This document shows positions 42,216-50,872 of a stretch of 64,000 bases of DNA, one piece after another (the stretch's first letter is position 1; every line of letters starts with the position of its first letter). This stretch comes from Streptomyces roseofulvus (GTDB lineage: Bacteria; Actinomycetota; Actinomycetes; Streptomycetales; Streptomycetaceae): the NCBI RefSeq assembly GCF_039534915.1, contig NZ_BAAAWE010000001.1, positions 2,356,001 through 2,420,000 of the forward strand, given 5' to 3'. The notes below the pieces were generated by a model. The model searched no databases. It was not told the DNA's origin and worked only from the letters and a program-made list of their open reading frames with translations. Made by a program: the position numbers and the translations under genes.

Positions 42216-43667
42216 TCAGGGACGGTGGGCGGTCGGTCGTACCAGCAGAACATGGCTGAGGACGGCCAGCACGGCCGCCGCTCCCCCGGCGGCGAGCGGG
42301 CCCGCCGCCGGTTCGAGGGTCTGCGCGGCGGCGGCGAGCAGGCAGACGGCCGCCGCGCCGAGCACGGCGCCGAACGCCTGGAGGAGCAGGCCCAGCCAGA
42401 GGACGGCGCCGATGAGCAGGAGGGCGAGCAGCCGGTCCGGGTCCGGCCAGGGGGTGCCGGGCCAGAGCAGGGTCGCGGCGAGGGTGAGCGCGAGCAGCGC
42501 GGTCAGGTAGCCGCCGAGGCAGAGGACGAGGGTGCCGGTGACCGCGCGGCGGAAGGCGCGGGCGGTGGTGAGGGTCCGCAGCCGGGCGAGGCTGCCGCCG
42601 CGGAAGCGGTGCAGCAGCCATTCGGCGGGCCCCATGGAGAGGGTGAGCGCGATGACGGCGCCGGTGCCGGTGGCCAGCGAGTCGCCGAGCCCCGCGTGGA
42701 GCACGAGGACCCCGCTGCCGAGGCCGAAGAGGCCGTACGGGACGGAGGCCGCGAGCGGCGGTCCGCCCCGCCCGGCGGCGCCGCGCGCGGTGCCGGGGCG
42801 CAGCGCCCGGGCGGCGATCAGGCAGGCGGCGGCGAGCGAGACGGCGGGCAGGGCGGCGCGCAGCGGGTCGGGCAGGTCCCAGCGCAGGGCGGGGAGGGCG
42901 CCGAGGAGCGGCAGCAGGGCGACGAGCAGGGCCCGTTCGCGGCCGAGGACGAGGAGGACGGTGGCGGCGGCGAGATAGAGGGACTGTCCGGCGGCGAAGA
43001 CGGCGGCGGGCAGTTCGCCGTCGCGGGCGGCGGCGAGGGCGACGGCGGTGCCGGCGAGCGCGCCGGCCGGGGCGCCGGTGAGGAGGGCGCGGGCGGCGGC
43101 GGGCCGGTCGCCGAGGCCGAGCCAGGTGTAGGCGCGGTGGGAGAGGGCCTGGTTCCACACCCAGCCGGTGACGGCGCCGGCGAGCAGCGGGACGGTGCCG
43201 GCGGGGAGCCCGTACCGCCCGTGGGCTCCGGCGAGCAGGGGTCCGGCCAGGACGTAGGCGAGACCCGGGAGGGCGAAGACGAGCCCGCGCAGCAGGCAGC
43301 CGCCGAGCCCTTCGGCCCAGCCGGGGGCGCCCGGGGCCTTCCGGGGAGGGTCCGGGTGGCGCCTGCGCACGCGCGCGTACAGGTCCTCGGCGAGCGCGAA
43401 GGAATCGTTCCGCCCGTAGGTGAGCCGGATGTGGTCGTCGGTCATGCCGTCGGACTCGAGGAGCGCGGCGATCTCGTCCGGGTGGACGGCGGCGGCGACG
43501 AAGGCGTCCAGGCGGACGGCGAGTTCGTCGAGCGGGTCGTCGGCGATCCCGGTCGCGGGGCCGGTGCCGGCCCCGGCCCCTGGCCCCGGTTCGGGGGTCC
43601 GGGGGCGGGGCACGGCCGGCAGGGCCGGGGTGGTGGTCGGGGGCTTCAGCCAGAGGGAGCCGCTCAT
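42216..43667 (-). CDS. Polytopic membrane protein, candidate exopolysaccharide exporter
   Basis: The product is 483 aa. The N-terminal ~140 residues are soluble and contain HPDEIAALLESDGMTDDHI and FALAEDLYARVRRRH. About ten to twelve membrane helices follow (e.g. WNQALSHRAYTWLGLG, IALTLSMGPAEWLLHRFRG). Its place after a PelF-like gene and its topology suggest a PelG-like flippase role, but I could not confirm homology to PelG by eye. It overlaps the glycosyltransferase stop by 4 nt. It is Ala/Leu-rich and may be highly divergent. Confidence 0.65.
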   Translation of the reverse strand: MSGSLWLKPPTTTPALPAVPRPRTPEPGPGAGAGTGPATGIADDPLDELAVRLDAFVAAAVHPDEIAALLESDGMTDDHIRLTYGRNDSFALAEDLYARVRRRHPDPPRKAPGAPGWAEGLGGCLLRGLVFALPGLAYVLAGPLLAGAHGRYGLPAGTVPLLAGAVTGWVWNQALSHRAYTWLGLGDRPAAARALLTGAPAGALAGTAVALAAARDGELPAAVFAAGQSLYLAAATVLLVLGRERALLVALLPLLGALPALRWDLPDPLRAALPAVSLAAACLIAARALRPGTARGAAGRGGPPLAASVPYGLFGLGSGVLVLHAGLGDSLATGTGAVIALTLSMGPAEWLLHRFRGGSLARLRTLTTARAFRRAVTGTLVLCLGGYLTALLALTLAATLLWPGTPWPDPDRLLALLLIGAVLWLGLLLQAFGAVLGAAAVCLLAAAAQTLEPAAGPLAAGGAAAVLAVLSHVLLVRPTAHRP

Positions 43668-45202
43668 GCCGGGGTGCCTTCCGGGACGCGGGGCGCGGAA
43701 CGGCGCGGGGCCGGGATGCTGACGCGCAGCGGCGCCGGGGCGGGCGCGGGCCCGGGGGTGCGGGGCGCGGCGAGTTCGCGGTAGATGCGGCGGAAGCCGT
43801 CGACCGAGCGGTGCAGGGTGAACTCGTCGATGACCCGCTGCCGCGCCCGCCGGCCGAGTTCGGCGCGGCGGGCGCCGTCCCGGAGCAGGGCGGAGACGGC
43901 GGCGGCCATGACGGCCGGTTCGCGCGGCGGGACGACGATCCCGGTGTCGCCGACCGCCTCCCGTACCCCTCCGACGTCGGTGGAGACGGTGGCCCGGCCG
44001 CAGGACATGGCCTCGATGAGGGAGAAGGGGAAGCCCTCGCTGATGGAGGAGAGCATCACGACGCTGCCGGCCGCGTAGGCGGAGGGGACGTCGGAGACGC
44101 GGCCCTCGAAGGAGACGCCGTCGGCGACGCCGAGTTCGGCGGCGAGCTTCTCCAGGCGGGTGCGGTAGTCCTCGTTGCCGGCGGGGACCGGGCCGAAGAG
44201 GCGGAGCCTCAGCTCGGGGAGTTCGGCGCGGGAGATCGCGTACGCCCGGATCAGGGTCTCCAGGTCCTTGATCGGGTCGACCCGGCCGCACCAGCTGAGC
44301 GTCGGGGTCTCCGGTTCGGGTCCGGCCTCGGGGAAGAGGGCGGGGTCGACGCCGTTGTAGACGGTGCGGATGCGGTCGGCGGGGGCGCCGCCGCGCTCCT
44401 CCCAGCGCCGGTTGTACTGGTTGCAGGGGGTGATGAGGTCGGCCTGGCGGTAGCCGAGGGAGTTGAGCTCGCGGTAGAAGCCGAGCATGAGGGCCTTGAC
44501 CGGCCAGCGCTGGGCCTCGGTGCGGTAGCCGAGGTAGCGCTCGCGGAGGTAGATGCCGTGTTCGGTGAGCAGGAAGGGCACCCCTTCGAAGTGCTGCGCG
44601 GCGAGCGCGGGCAGGGTGGCGAGGCCGCTGGAGACGGCGTGCGCCACGCTGCCGTCGGCTATCCGGGCGCCGAGCGGCCGCAGGGCGTGTTCGAGCAGGT
44701 CGGTGGCGGTGAGGGCGTCGTGGACGGTGGGCCCGGCCGCACGCGTCGGCAGGTGCGGCATGGTCCAGATCCACATGAGGGTGCGGAGGGCCTGTTCGGA
44801 GCGGAGGGCGGGGGTGAGCCGGCCGTCGCGGGCGAGGGCGGCCAGCTCGTAGAGGCTGCCGGCGAGGTCGTGGCCGGCGCCCGGGTCGAGGAGGGCGAGC
44901 AGGAAGTGCTCGTACGTGGCGAGGAAGCGGCGGCGTGCGTGCCCCCGCGGGGGCCGGCGCGCGCGGGTGGGCGCGGCCGGTCCCCGCGGATGGCCCCAGA
45001 GGGGGAACGCGGTGTGCCGGGTGACGTTGGGCGGCAGCTCCCAGGTGACGGGTTCGCGGCCGCTGCCGGTGAGGGCGAGGATCTCGAAGGTGACCTCGGG
45101 CATGCCCCGGATGAGCTGGTCGCACCAGGTGCTGACGCCGCCGTGGACGTGCGGGTAGGTGCCTTCGGTGAGCATGGTGACGTGACGGCCACTGCTCGGC
45201 AT
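43664..45202 (-). CDS. pelF: PelF-like family 4 glycosyltransferase
   Basis: The product is 512 aa. The N-terminal DUF3492-type region (HVTMLTEGTYPHVHGGVSTW, VTFEILALTG) is typical of PelF. The GT-B C-terminal domain has DRIRTVYNGVDPALFPE, LSWCGRVDPIKDLETLIRAY, SISEGFPFSLIEAMSCGRA and STDVGGVREAVGD with the EX7E-type Glu pair. PelF polymerises a UDP-activated N-acetylhexosamine in the cytosol. The ATG follows GGGGGGAACACACACC, nearly the same leader as the deacetylase gene. It lies 28 bp after the deacetylase stop. Confidence 0.88.
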   Translation of the reverse strand: MPSSGRHVTMLTEGTYPHVHGGVSTWCDQLIRGMPEVTFEILALTGSGREPVTWELPPNVTRHTAFPLWGHPRGPAAPTRARRPPRGHARRRFLATYEHFLLALLDPGAGHDLAGSLYELAALARDGRLTPALRSEQALRTLMWIWTMPHLPTRAAGPTVHDALTATDLLEHALRPLGARIADGSVAHAVSSGLATLPALAAQHFEGVPFLLTEHGIYLRERYLGYRTEAQRWPVKALMLGFYRELNSLGYRQADLITPCNQYNRRWEERGGAPADRIRTVYNGVDPALFPEAGPEPETPTLSWCGRVDPIKDLETLIRAYAISRAELPELRLRLFGPVPAGNEDYRTRLEKLAAELGVADGVSFEGRVSDVPSAYAAGSVVMLSSISEGFPFSLIEAMSCGRATVSTDVGGVREAVGDTGIVVPPREPAVMAAAVSALLRDGARRAELGRRARQRVIDEFTLHRSVDGFRRIYRELAAPRTPGPAPAPAPLRVSIPAPRRSAPRVPEGTPA

Positions 45203-45230
45203 GGTGTGTGTTCCCCCCAGAGCGTGCTGG

Positions 45231-47324
45231 TCAGGCGGTCGGGAGCTGGAGCGTGACGGCGGTCTGGAGCAGTTCGGGCGCGGTCCAGGCGGAGCGGCTG
45301 CCGGCGTAGGCGGTGCCGAAGGCGGCGGTGCCGAGGACGAGTTGCTTGCGGGTGCCCTCGGGCGCGGTGACGGGGATCTGGACGCCGGCGGGCGCCTTGA
45401 CGGTGACCGTGCCGCCGATGCGGTACGCGGTGACCTTGCCGGCGGCGAGGGCGGCGTCCCAGGCGTCCCGGCGGCCCAGCTCGGTGCCGACGTCCTTCTG
45501 ACGGGGGTTCACCAGGGGCGTGTCGGCGGCGAAGAGCGCCCTGTAGTCGGCGAGGATCCGGTCGAGGACCGGGTAGAGGAGGCGCTCCTCGGCCAGGTTC
45601 GACTGGTGGACGTAGTGCGGGCGGGGGTCGTTGGCGACGACGTGGCCGAGGGCGATCCGGGCTTCCTGCGGGACGATGTGCTCCGCGTAGCCGGTGGCCG
45701 GGTCGAGCGGGGCGGGCAGGCAGGTCGAGGCCGGGTTGGACTCGCAGACGCCGCTGCCGCCGTCGGCGCGGGAGGTGTAGACCCAGTTGTACTCGTCGGT
45801 CATCTCGGCGGCGGTGCCGACGTTGTAGTAGACGTTCATCGGGTGCCGGGGCACGGTCCTGGCGGCGCCGACCGCCCGCTGGCGGGGCTCGCGGGAGTTG
45901 TCGCTGGCCGTCCACTTCACGCCGTTGTCGGCGAGGGCGCCGGCCAGGTGGGGGTTGTCGGCCGGCTGCTGGGGCAGGGTCTTCAGGCCGGAGTGCTCGC
46001 CGGTGACGAGTTCGGTGCGGTCGACGGAGATGCCCTTGCCCGCAGCCCAGTTGAGGTTGTTCCGGATCTGCGCGGAGATCTCGGCGCGGCTCACCCAGAG
46101 GGTGTTGCCGGAGGCGTCGGTGGCGCACCGCCAGGGGACGGTGCTGTTGTCCTGGACGCAGCCGAGGTAGGGGTGGGTGTAGGTGTGGTTGATCCAGCGG
46201 TACTGGGCGCGGTCGGCGATCAGCCGGGCGGCGAGCGGGTCGGTGCCGCCGTGCTCGGTCTTCCACTGCTCGCCCTGGCCGCCGTTGTAGACCATGTCGA
46301 GGGTGAAGCCGGACGCCTTCTGCCAGGCGGCGGCGTAGGTGGCGTCGGCGGCGGTCATCCGGATGGGGTTCTCGGCCTCCGGGTCACCGCCGACGCAGTC
46401 GAGGTCGCCGGGGGTGCAGTTGCGGACGGTGTCCCAGCGGGCGTCGGGGGCGAGGACGTCGTCGACGTGGACGGAGAGGTAGTTCCGGGAGCGGCCGAGG
46501 TGGACGCCCTGGGTGAGCCATTCGACGATGCCGCGGGAGAGGGCGCGGAACTGCCGCTGGTGCTGGTTGTAGGCGAAGGTGACGACGAGTTCGCGGCGCC
46601 CGTCGGCGGCGTACTCGCCGACCAGGCTGGCGCGGCCGCCGTCGGTGCCGCCGACCGGCATGTCGACGTAGCTGGTGAAGCCGGCCCGGGGGCGGCCCGC
46701 GTAGCCGTAGCTCTCGGAGACCGCCGGGTCGTTGTCCTCGAAGGTCAGGGCGCCGGCGAGGTAGCCGAAGGGGCCGGACTTCCCGGCGGGGGTGACGGCC
46801 GCGGTGACGCCGTCGAGGACGCCGGACCAGCCGCCGTCGGTGGTGTAGTCGAGGCCGACGCCGGGGTGGGACCAGGTGTAGGCGTCGACCTGCGGGATGC
46901 CGAAGGTGCGCTCGTACGTCTGGAGGGCGGTGTGCTCGGCGGAGTCGGGGCCGAAGGCGGACTCGTGCGGCAGGACCACGCCCTGGTACTTGGCGCGGGG
47001 CCGGCCGTCGACGGTGTCGCTGAGGAAGGCGGGGGTGAGGACCGGCCGGTTCGGGTCGTTCAGGTCGAGGACCCGGTACGGGACGCCGGAGCCCTTCAGC
47101 TCGGCGGTGATCGCCCCGATCGCGCTGCCGCCGTCGTCGACGACCAGGACGGTGAGGTCGATCCGGGGCGCGGGGTCGGCCGCGGCCTGCGCGGACGGCA
47201 CCACGGTGGCGAGGAGCGCGGCGGCGGCGAGCGCCCCCGCGGTGCGGCCGGCGCGGCGCGGCACCCCCTGCTTTCCGGACTTCCTCGGCGCGGCCGCGGG
47301 CATGCGGGATCTGTTCGCGTGCAT
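45231..47324 (-). CDS. Large secreted polysaccharide deacetylase-like protein (Agd3/CE18-like)
   Basis: The product is 697 aa. A signal peptide (basic start, then AGALAAAALLATVVPSAQAA) is followed by an N-terminal beta-rich region at about residues 55-275. A NodB-like deacetylase domain has metal-binding D288-D289 (YLSVHVDDVLAPD) and H380/H384 (WINHTYTHPYLGC). The C-terminal domain is beta-rich. Size and layout recall fungal Agd3, the founding CE18 deacetylase acting on galactosaminogalactan. The product should be secreted. It is the first gene of the operon, divergent from pepA with a 294-bp gap that shows no further gene. Confidence 0.8.
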   Translation of the reverse strand: MHANRSRMPAAAPRKSGKQGVPRRAGRTAGALAAAALLATVVPSAQAAADPAPRIDLTVLVVDDGGSAIGAITAELKGSGVPYRVLDLNDPNRPVLTPAFLSDTVDGRPRAKYQGVVLPHESAFGPDSAEHTALQTYERTFGIPQVDAYTWSHPGVGLDYTTDGGWSGVLDGVTAAVTPAGKSGPFGYLAGALTFEDNDPAVSESYGYAGRPRAGFTSYVDMPVGGTDGGRASLVGEYAADGRRELVVTFAYNQHQRQFRALSRGIVEWLTQGVHLGRSRNYLSVHVDDVLAPDARWDTVRNCTPGDLDCVGGDPEAENPIRMTAADATYAAAWQKASGFTLDMVYNGGQGEQWKTEHGGTDPLAARLIADRAQYRWINHTYTHPYLGCVQDNSTVPWRCATDASGNTLWVSRAEISAQIRNNLNWAAGKGISVDRTELVTGEHSGLKTLPQQPADNPHLAGALADNGVKWTASDNSREPRQRAVGAARTVPRHPMNVYYNVGTAAEMTDEYNWVYTSRADGGSGVCESNPASTCLPAPLDPATGYAEHIVPQEARIALGHVVANDPRPHYVHQSNLAEERLLYPVLDRILADYRALFAADTPLVNPRQKDVGTELGRRDAWDAALAAGKVTAYRIGGTVTVKAPAGVQIPVTAPEGTRKQLVLGTAAFGTAYAGSRSAWTAPELLQTAVTLQLPTA

Positions 47325-47618
47325 GGTGTGGTGTCCCCCCTCGGCAGGCCCCCGGACGCGGGAGGACCTGTGGAGATGAAGCGAAGGCGCGAGTGCCGCC
47401 CTTGCGTGAATGAGGCGAGTGTGGCGCCGGCGCGGGAGCCGGAAGGACAAACATGAAAGAGACACCTCGGATGAGTGAATCGAAGCCGCGGTGAGCGAAC
47501 CGGGTGAGCGAGCGTAGGCTCGTTCTCGGCGCTCATCGGGCCGAAATACGATGCGGCGGGCTCGGTCGGCCCATCCCTCGACCGCCACAGAACTCAATGG
47601 AAGCGAGAATTCACCACC

Positions 47619-49127
47619 GTGACTGCTCTCACTCTCAGCACTGCCGGAGCGGCGACGCTGCGTGCCGACGCCCTCGTCGTCGGCGTCGCGAAGGCCGGGA
47701 AGACGCTGGTCGTCGCCCCGGGCGCGGAGGCCGTCGACAAGGCGTTCGACGGCCGGCTCGCCGCCGTCCTGGAGACCCTGGGCGCCTCGGGTGGAGAGGG
47801 TGAGGCCACCAAGCTGCCCGCGCCCGCCGGCCTGAAGGCCCCCGTCGTGCTCGCCGTCGGCCTCGGCTCCGCCCCCGAGGACGGCGAGGCGTACGACTCC
47901 GAGACCCTGCGCCGCGCCGCCGGCACCGCCGCCCGCGTCCTGTTCGGCTCGAAGAAGGCCGCGTTCGCGCTGCCGATCGCCTCGGCCGAGGACGCCGGCG
48001 CGATCGCCGAGGGCGCGCTGCTCGGCGCGTACTCCTTCGACGCCTTCAAGGAGCAGGCGAAGGACGCGAAGAAGCCGCTGGCCGAGGTGGCGCTGCTCGG
48101 CGCCAAGCCGCGCGACAAGGCCCACAAGGCCGCCGCGGACCGCGCCCTGGCCGTGGCCGAGGAGATCAACCGCGCCCGCGACCTCGTCAACACCCCGCCG
48201 AACGACCTCACCCCGGCCTCCTTCGCCGCGATCGCCCAGGCCGCCGGCAAGGAGCACGGCCTCAAGGTCCAGGTGCTCGACGAGAAGGCGCTCGCCAAGG
48301 GCGGCTACGGCGGCATCCTCGGCGTCGGCTCCGGCTCGGAGAACCCGCCGCGCCTGGTCAAGGTCGCCTACACCCACCCGAAGGCGGAGAAGTCCCTGGC
48401 CCTGGTCGGCAAGGGCATCACCTACGACTCGGGCGGCATCTCCCTGAAGCCGGCCGGCCACAACGAGACGATGAAGTGCGACATGGCCGGCGCCGCCGCC
48501 GTCTTCGCCGCCGTCGTCTCCGCGGCCCGCCTCGGCCTGGAGGTCAACGTCACGGCGTGGCTGGCCCTCGCCGAGAACATGCCGTCCGGCTCCGCCACCC
48601 GCCCGGGTGACGTGCTGCGCATGTACAGCGGCAAGACCGTCGAGGTCCTCAACACCGACGCCGAGGGCCGGCTCGTCCTCGCCGACGCGCTGACCAAGGC
48701 GTCCGAGGAGCACCCCGACGCGATCGTCGACGTGGCGACCCTGACCGGCGCGATGATGCTGGCGCTGGGCAACCGCACTTTCGGCGTGATGGCGAACGAC
48801 GACGAGTTCCGCACCCTGGTGCACGAGATCGCGGAGGAGGTCGGCGAGCAGTCCTGGCCGATGCCGCTCCCGTCCGACCTGCGCAAGGGCATGGACTCCC
48901 CCACCGCCGACATCGCCAACATGGGCGAGCGGATGGGCGGCGGCCTGGTCGCCGGTCTCTTCCTGCAGGAGTTCGTGGGCGAGGGCATCACCTGGGCCCA
49001 CCTGGACATCGCGGGCCCGGCCTTCCACGAGGGCGCCCCGTACGGCTACACCCCCAAGGGCGGCACCGGCTCCTCGGTCCGCACCCTGGTGCGCCTCGCC
49101 GAGCTGACGGCGGCCGGCGAGCTCTGA
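47619..49127 (+). CDS. pepA: Leucyl aminopeptidase (M17)
   Basis: The product is 502 aa, GTG start. The C-terminal catalytic domain has VGKGITYDSGGISLKPAG, MKCDMAGAAA and the M17 signature NTDAEGRL at residues 345-352, holding the two-zinc ligands. The N-terminal macrodomain-like part covers about 1-175. It removes N-terminal residues from peptides in the cytosol. The upstream Shine-Dalgarno is weak. A strong terminator follows. Confidence 0.96.
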   Translation: MTALTLSTAGAATLRADALVVGVAKAGKTLVVAPGAEAVDKAFDGRLAAVLETLGASGGEGEATKLPAPAGLKAPVVLAVGLGSAPEDGEAYDSETLRRAAGTAARVLFGSKKAAFALPIASAEDAGAIAEGALLGAYSFDAFKEQAKDAKKPLAEVALLGAKPRDKAHKAAADRALAVAEEINRARDLVNTPPNDLTPASFAAIAQAAGKEHGLKVQVLDEKALAKGGYGGILGVGSGSENPPRLVKVAYTHPKAEKSLALVGKGITYDSGGISLKPAGHNETMKCDMAGAAAVFAAVVSAARLGLEVNVTAWLALAENMPSGSATRPGDVLRMYSGKTVEVLNTDAEGRLVLADALTKASEEHPDAIVDVATLTGAMMLALGNRTFGVMANDDEFRTLVHEIAEEVGEQSWPMPLPSDLRKGMDSPTADIANMGERMGGGLVAGLFLQEFVGEGITWAHLDIAGPAFHEGAPYGYTPKGGTGSSVRTLVRLAELTAAGEL

Positions 49128-49136
49128 TCCGCCGGC

Positions 49137-49173
49137 GGCGAGGGCCCCGGGCTTCCCGCCCGGGGCCCTCGCC
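49137..49173 (+). terminator. Terminator after pepA
   Basis: GGCGAGGGCCCCGGGC and GCCCGGGGCCCTCGCC form a perfect 16-bp stem. Confidence 0.85.
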
Positions 49174-49421
49174 CGTCTCCGGCCGCCGCTGTTCGCTGCC
49201 GACGAAATCCGTAGCTTCGTACGCCCTGGTGGACGCCCGTACGGACGATCGCCCGGTCTCATCCACCGGCCCCGCGTCCCGCCTTCCGTCAACAAGTGCG
49301 AAGATGGGTTCTCGGCAGGACAGGGCCCCCACCACAGGGCCGAAATAATGCGGCCGGACACCGGAGCCGCCGCCTGGTCATCGACGACCGGCGACGAGCG
49401 CACATGCATGGAGGACGTGAC

Positions 49422-50810
49422 GTGGCGAACGACGCCAGCACCGTTTTCGACCTAGTGATCCTCGGCGGCGGTAGCGGCGGTTACGCCGCGGCGCTGCGCG
49501 GAGCGCAGCTGGGCCTGGACGTCGCACTGATCGAGAAGAACAAGCTCGGCGGCACCTGCCTGCACAACGGCTGCATCCCGACGAAGGCCCTGCTCCACGC
49601 CGGCGAGGTCGCCGACCAGGCGCGCGAGGCGGAGCAGTTCGGTGTCAGGGCCTCCTTCGAGGGCATCGACATCAAGGCCGTGCACAAGTACAAGGACGAC
49701 GTGATCTCGGGCCTCTACAAGGGTCTGCAGGGTCTGGTCGCCTCCCGCAAGGTCACCTACATCGAGGGCACCGGCCGCCTGTCCTCCCCGACCTCCGTCG
49801 ACGTCGACGGGCGCCGGGTCGAGGGCCGCCACGTCCTCCTCGCCACCGGTTCCGTGCCGAAGTCCCTGCCCGGCCTGGAGATCGACGGCAACCGGATCAT
49901 CACCTCGGACCACGCCCTCACCCTGGACCGTGTGCCGGAGTCCGCCATCATCCTCGGCGGCGGTGTGATCGGCGTCGAGTTCGCCTCCGCGTGGAAGTCC
50001 TTCGGCACCGACGTCACGGTGATCGAGGGCATGAAGCACCTCGTCCCGGTCGAGGACGAGAACAGCTCCAAGCTCCTCGAGCGCGCCTTCCGCAAGCGCG
50101 GCATCAAGTTCAACCTCGGCACCTTCTTCCAGAGCGCCGAGTACACCGAGAACGGTGTGAAGGTCACCCTCGCCGACGGCAAGACCTTCGAGGCCGAGGT
50201 GCTGCTCGTCGCCATCGGCCGCGGCCCGGTCTCGGCCGGCCTCGGCTACGAGGAGCAGGGCATCGCGATGGACCGCGGCTACGTCCTGGTGGACGAGTAC
50301 ATGCGGACCAACGTGCCCACGATCTCCGCGGTCGGCGACCTGGTCCCGACGCTCCAGCTCGCGCACGTCGGCTTCGCCGAGGGCATCCTCGTCGCGGAGC
50401 GGCTGGCCGGTCTGAAGACCGTCCCGATCGACTACGACGGCGTGCCCCGGGTGACGTACTGCCACCCCGAGGTCGCCTCCGTCGGCATCACCGAGGCCAA
50501 GGCCAAGGAGATCTACGGCGCGGACAAGGTCGTCGCCCTCAAGTACAACCTGGCGGGCAACGGCAAGAGCAAGATCCTGAAGACCGCGGGCGAGATCAAG
50601 CTCGTCCAGGTCAAGGACGGTGCCGTGGTCGGCGTCCACATGGTCGGTGACCGCATGGGCGAGCAGGTCGGCGAAGCGCAGCTGATCTACAACTGGGAGG
50701 CGCTGCCGGCCGAGGTCGCGCAGCTCATCCACGCCCACCCGACGCAGAACGAGGCGCTCGGCGAGGCCCACCTGGCCCTGGCCGGCAAGCCGCTGCACTC
50801 CCACGACTGA
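49422..50810 (+). CDS. lpdA: Dihydrolipoamide dehydrogenase (E3)
   Basis: The product is 462 aa. The GTG at 49422 has GGAGG 7 nt upstream. The FAD-binding site is [17 protein letters not shown] and the redox-active disulfide is C46-x4-C51 in [17 protein letters not shown]. The NAD-binding site is [15 protein letters not shown], and the C-terminal His-Glu dyad is in [14 protein letters not shown]. It reoxidises dihydrolipoyl groups of the 2-oxoacid dehydrogenase complexes. The E2 gene follows after 62 bp. Confidence 0.97.
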   Translation: MANDASTVFDLVILGGGSGGYAAALRGAQLGLDVALIEKNKLGGTCLHNGCIPTKALLHAGEVADQAREAEQFGVRASFEGIDIKAVHKYKDDVISGLYKGLQGLVASRKVTYIEGTGRLSSPTSVDVDGRRVEGRHVLLATGSVPKSLPGLEIDGNRIITSDHALTLDRVPESAIILGGGVIGVEFASAWKSFGTDVTVIEGMKHLVPVEDENSSKLLERAFRKRGIKFNLGTFFQSAEYTENGVKVTLADGKTFEAEVLLVAIGRGPVSAGLGYEEQGIAMDRGYVLVDEYMRTNVPTISAVGDLVPTLQLAHVGFAEGILVAERLAGLKTVPIDYDGVPRVTYCHPEVASVGITEAKAKEIYGADKVVALKYNLAGNGKSKILKTAGEIKLVQVKDGAVVGVHMVGDRMGEQVGEAQLIYNWEALPAEVAQLIHAHPTQNEALGEAHLALAGKPLHSHD

Positions 50811-50872
50811 CGCTCACGTCATCACAGGGCGCGACGACCAACTTCCGCAATTCGTTAGGAGCAACTGAAACC

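Noticed and set aside
40787..42253. Long frame joining the GH114 gene with sequence upstream of it
   Set aside because: The upstream part is the shadow of the spherulin-like gene; the lipoprotein signal at 41578 and the ATGA overlap define the true start.
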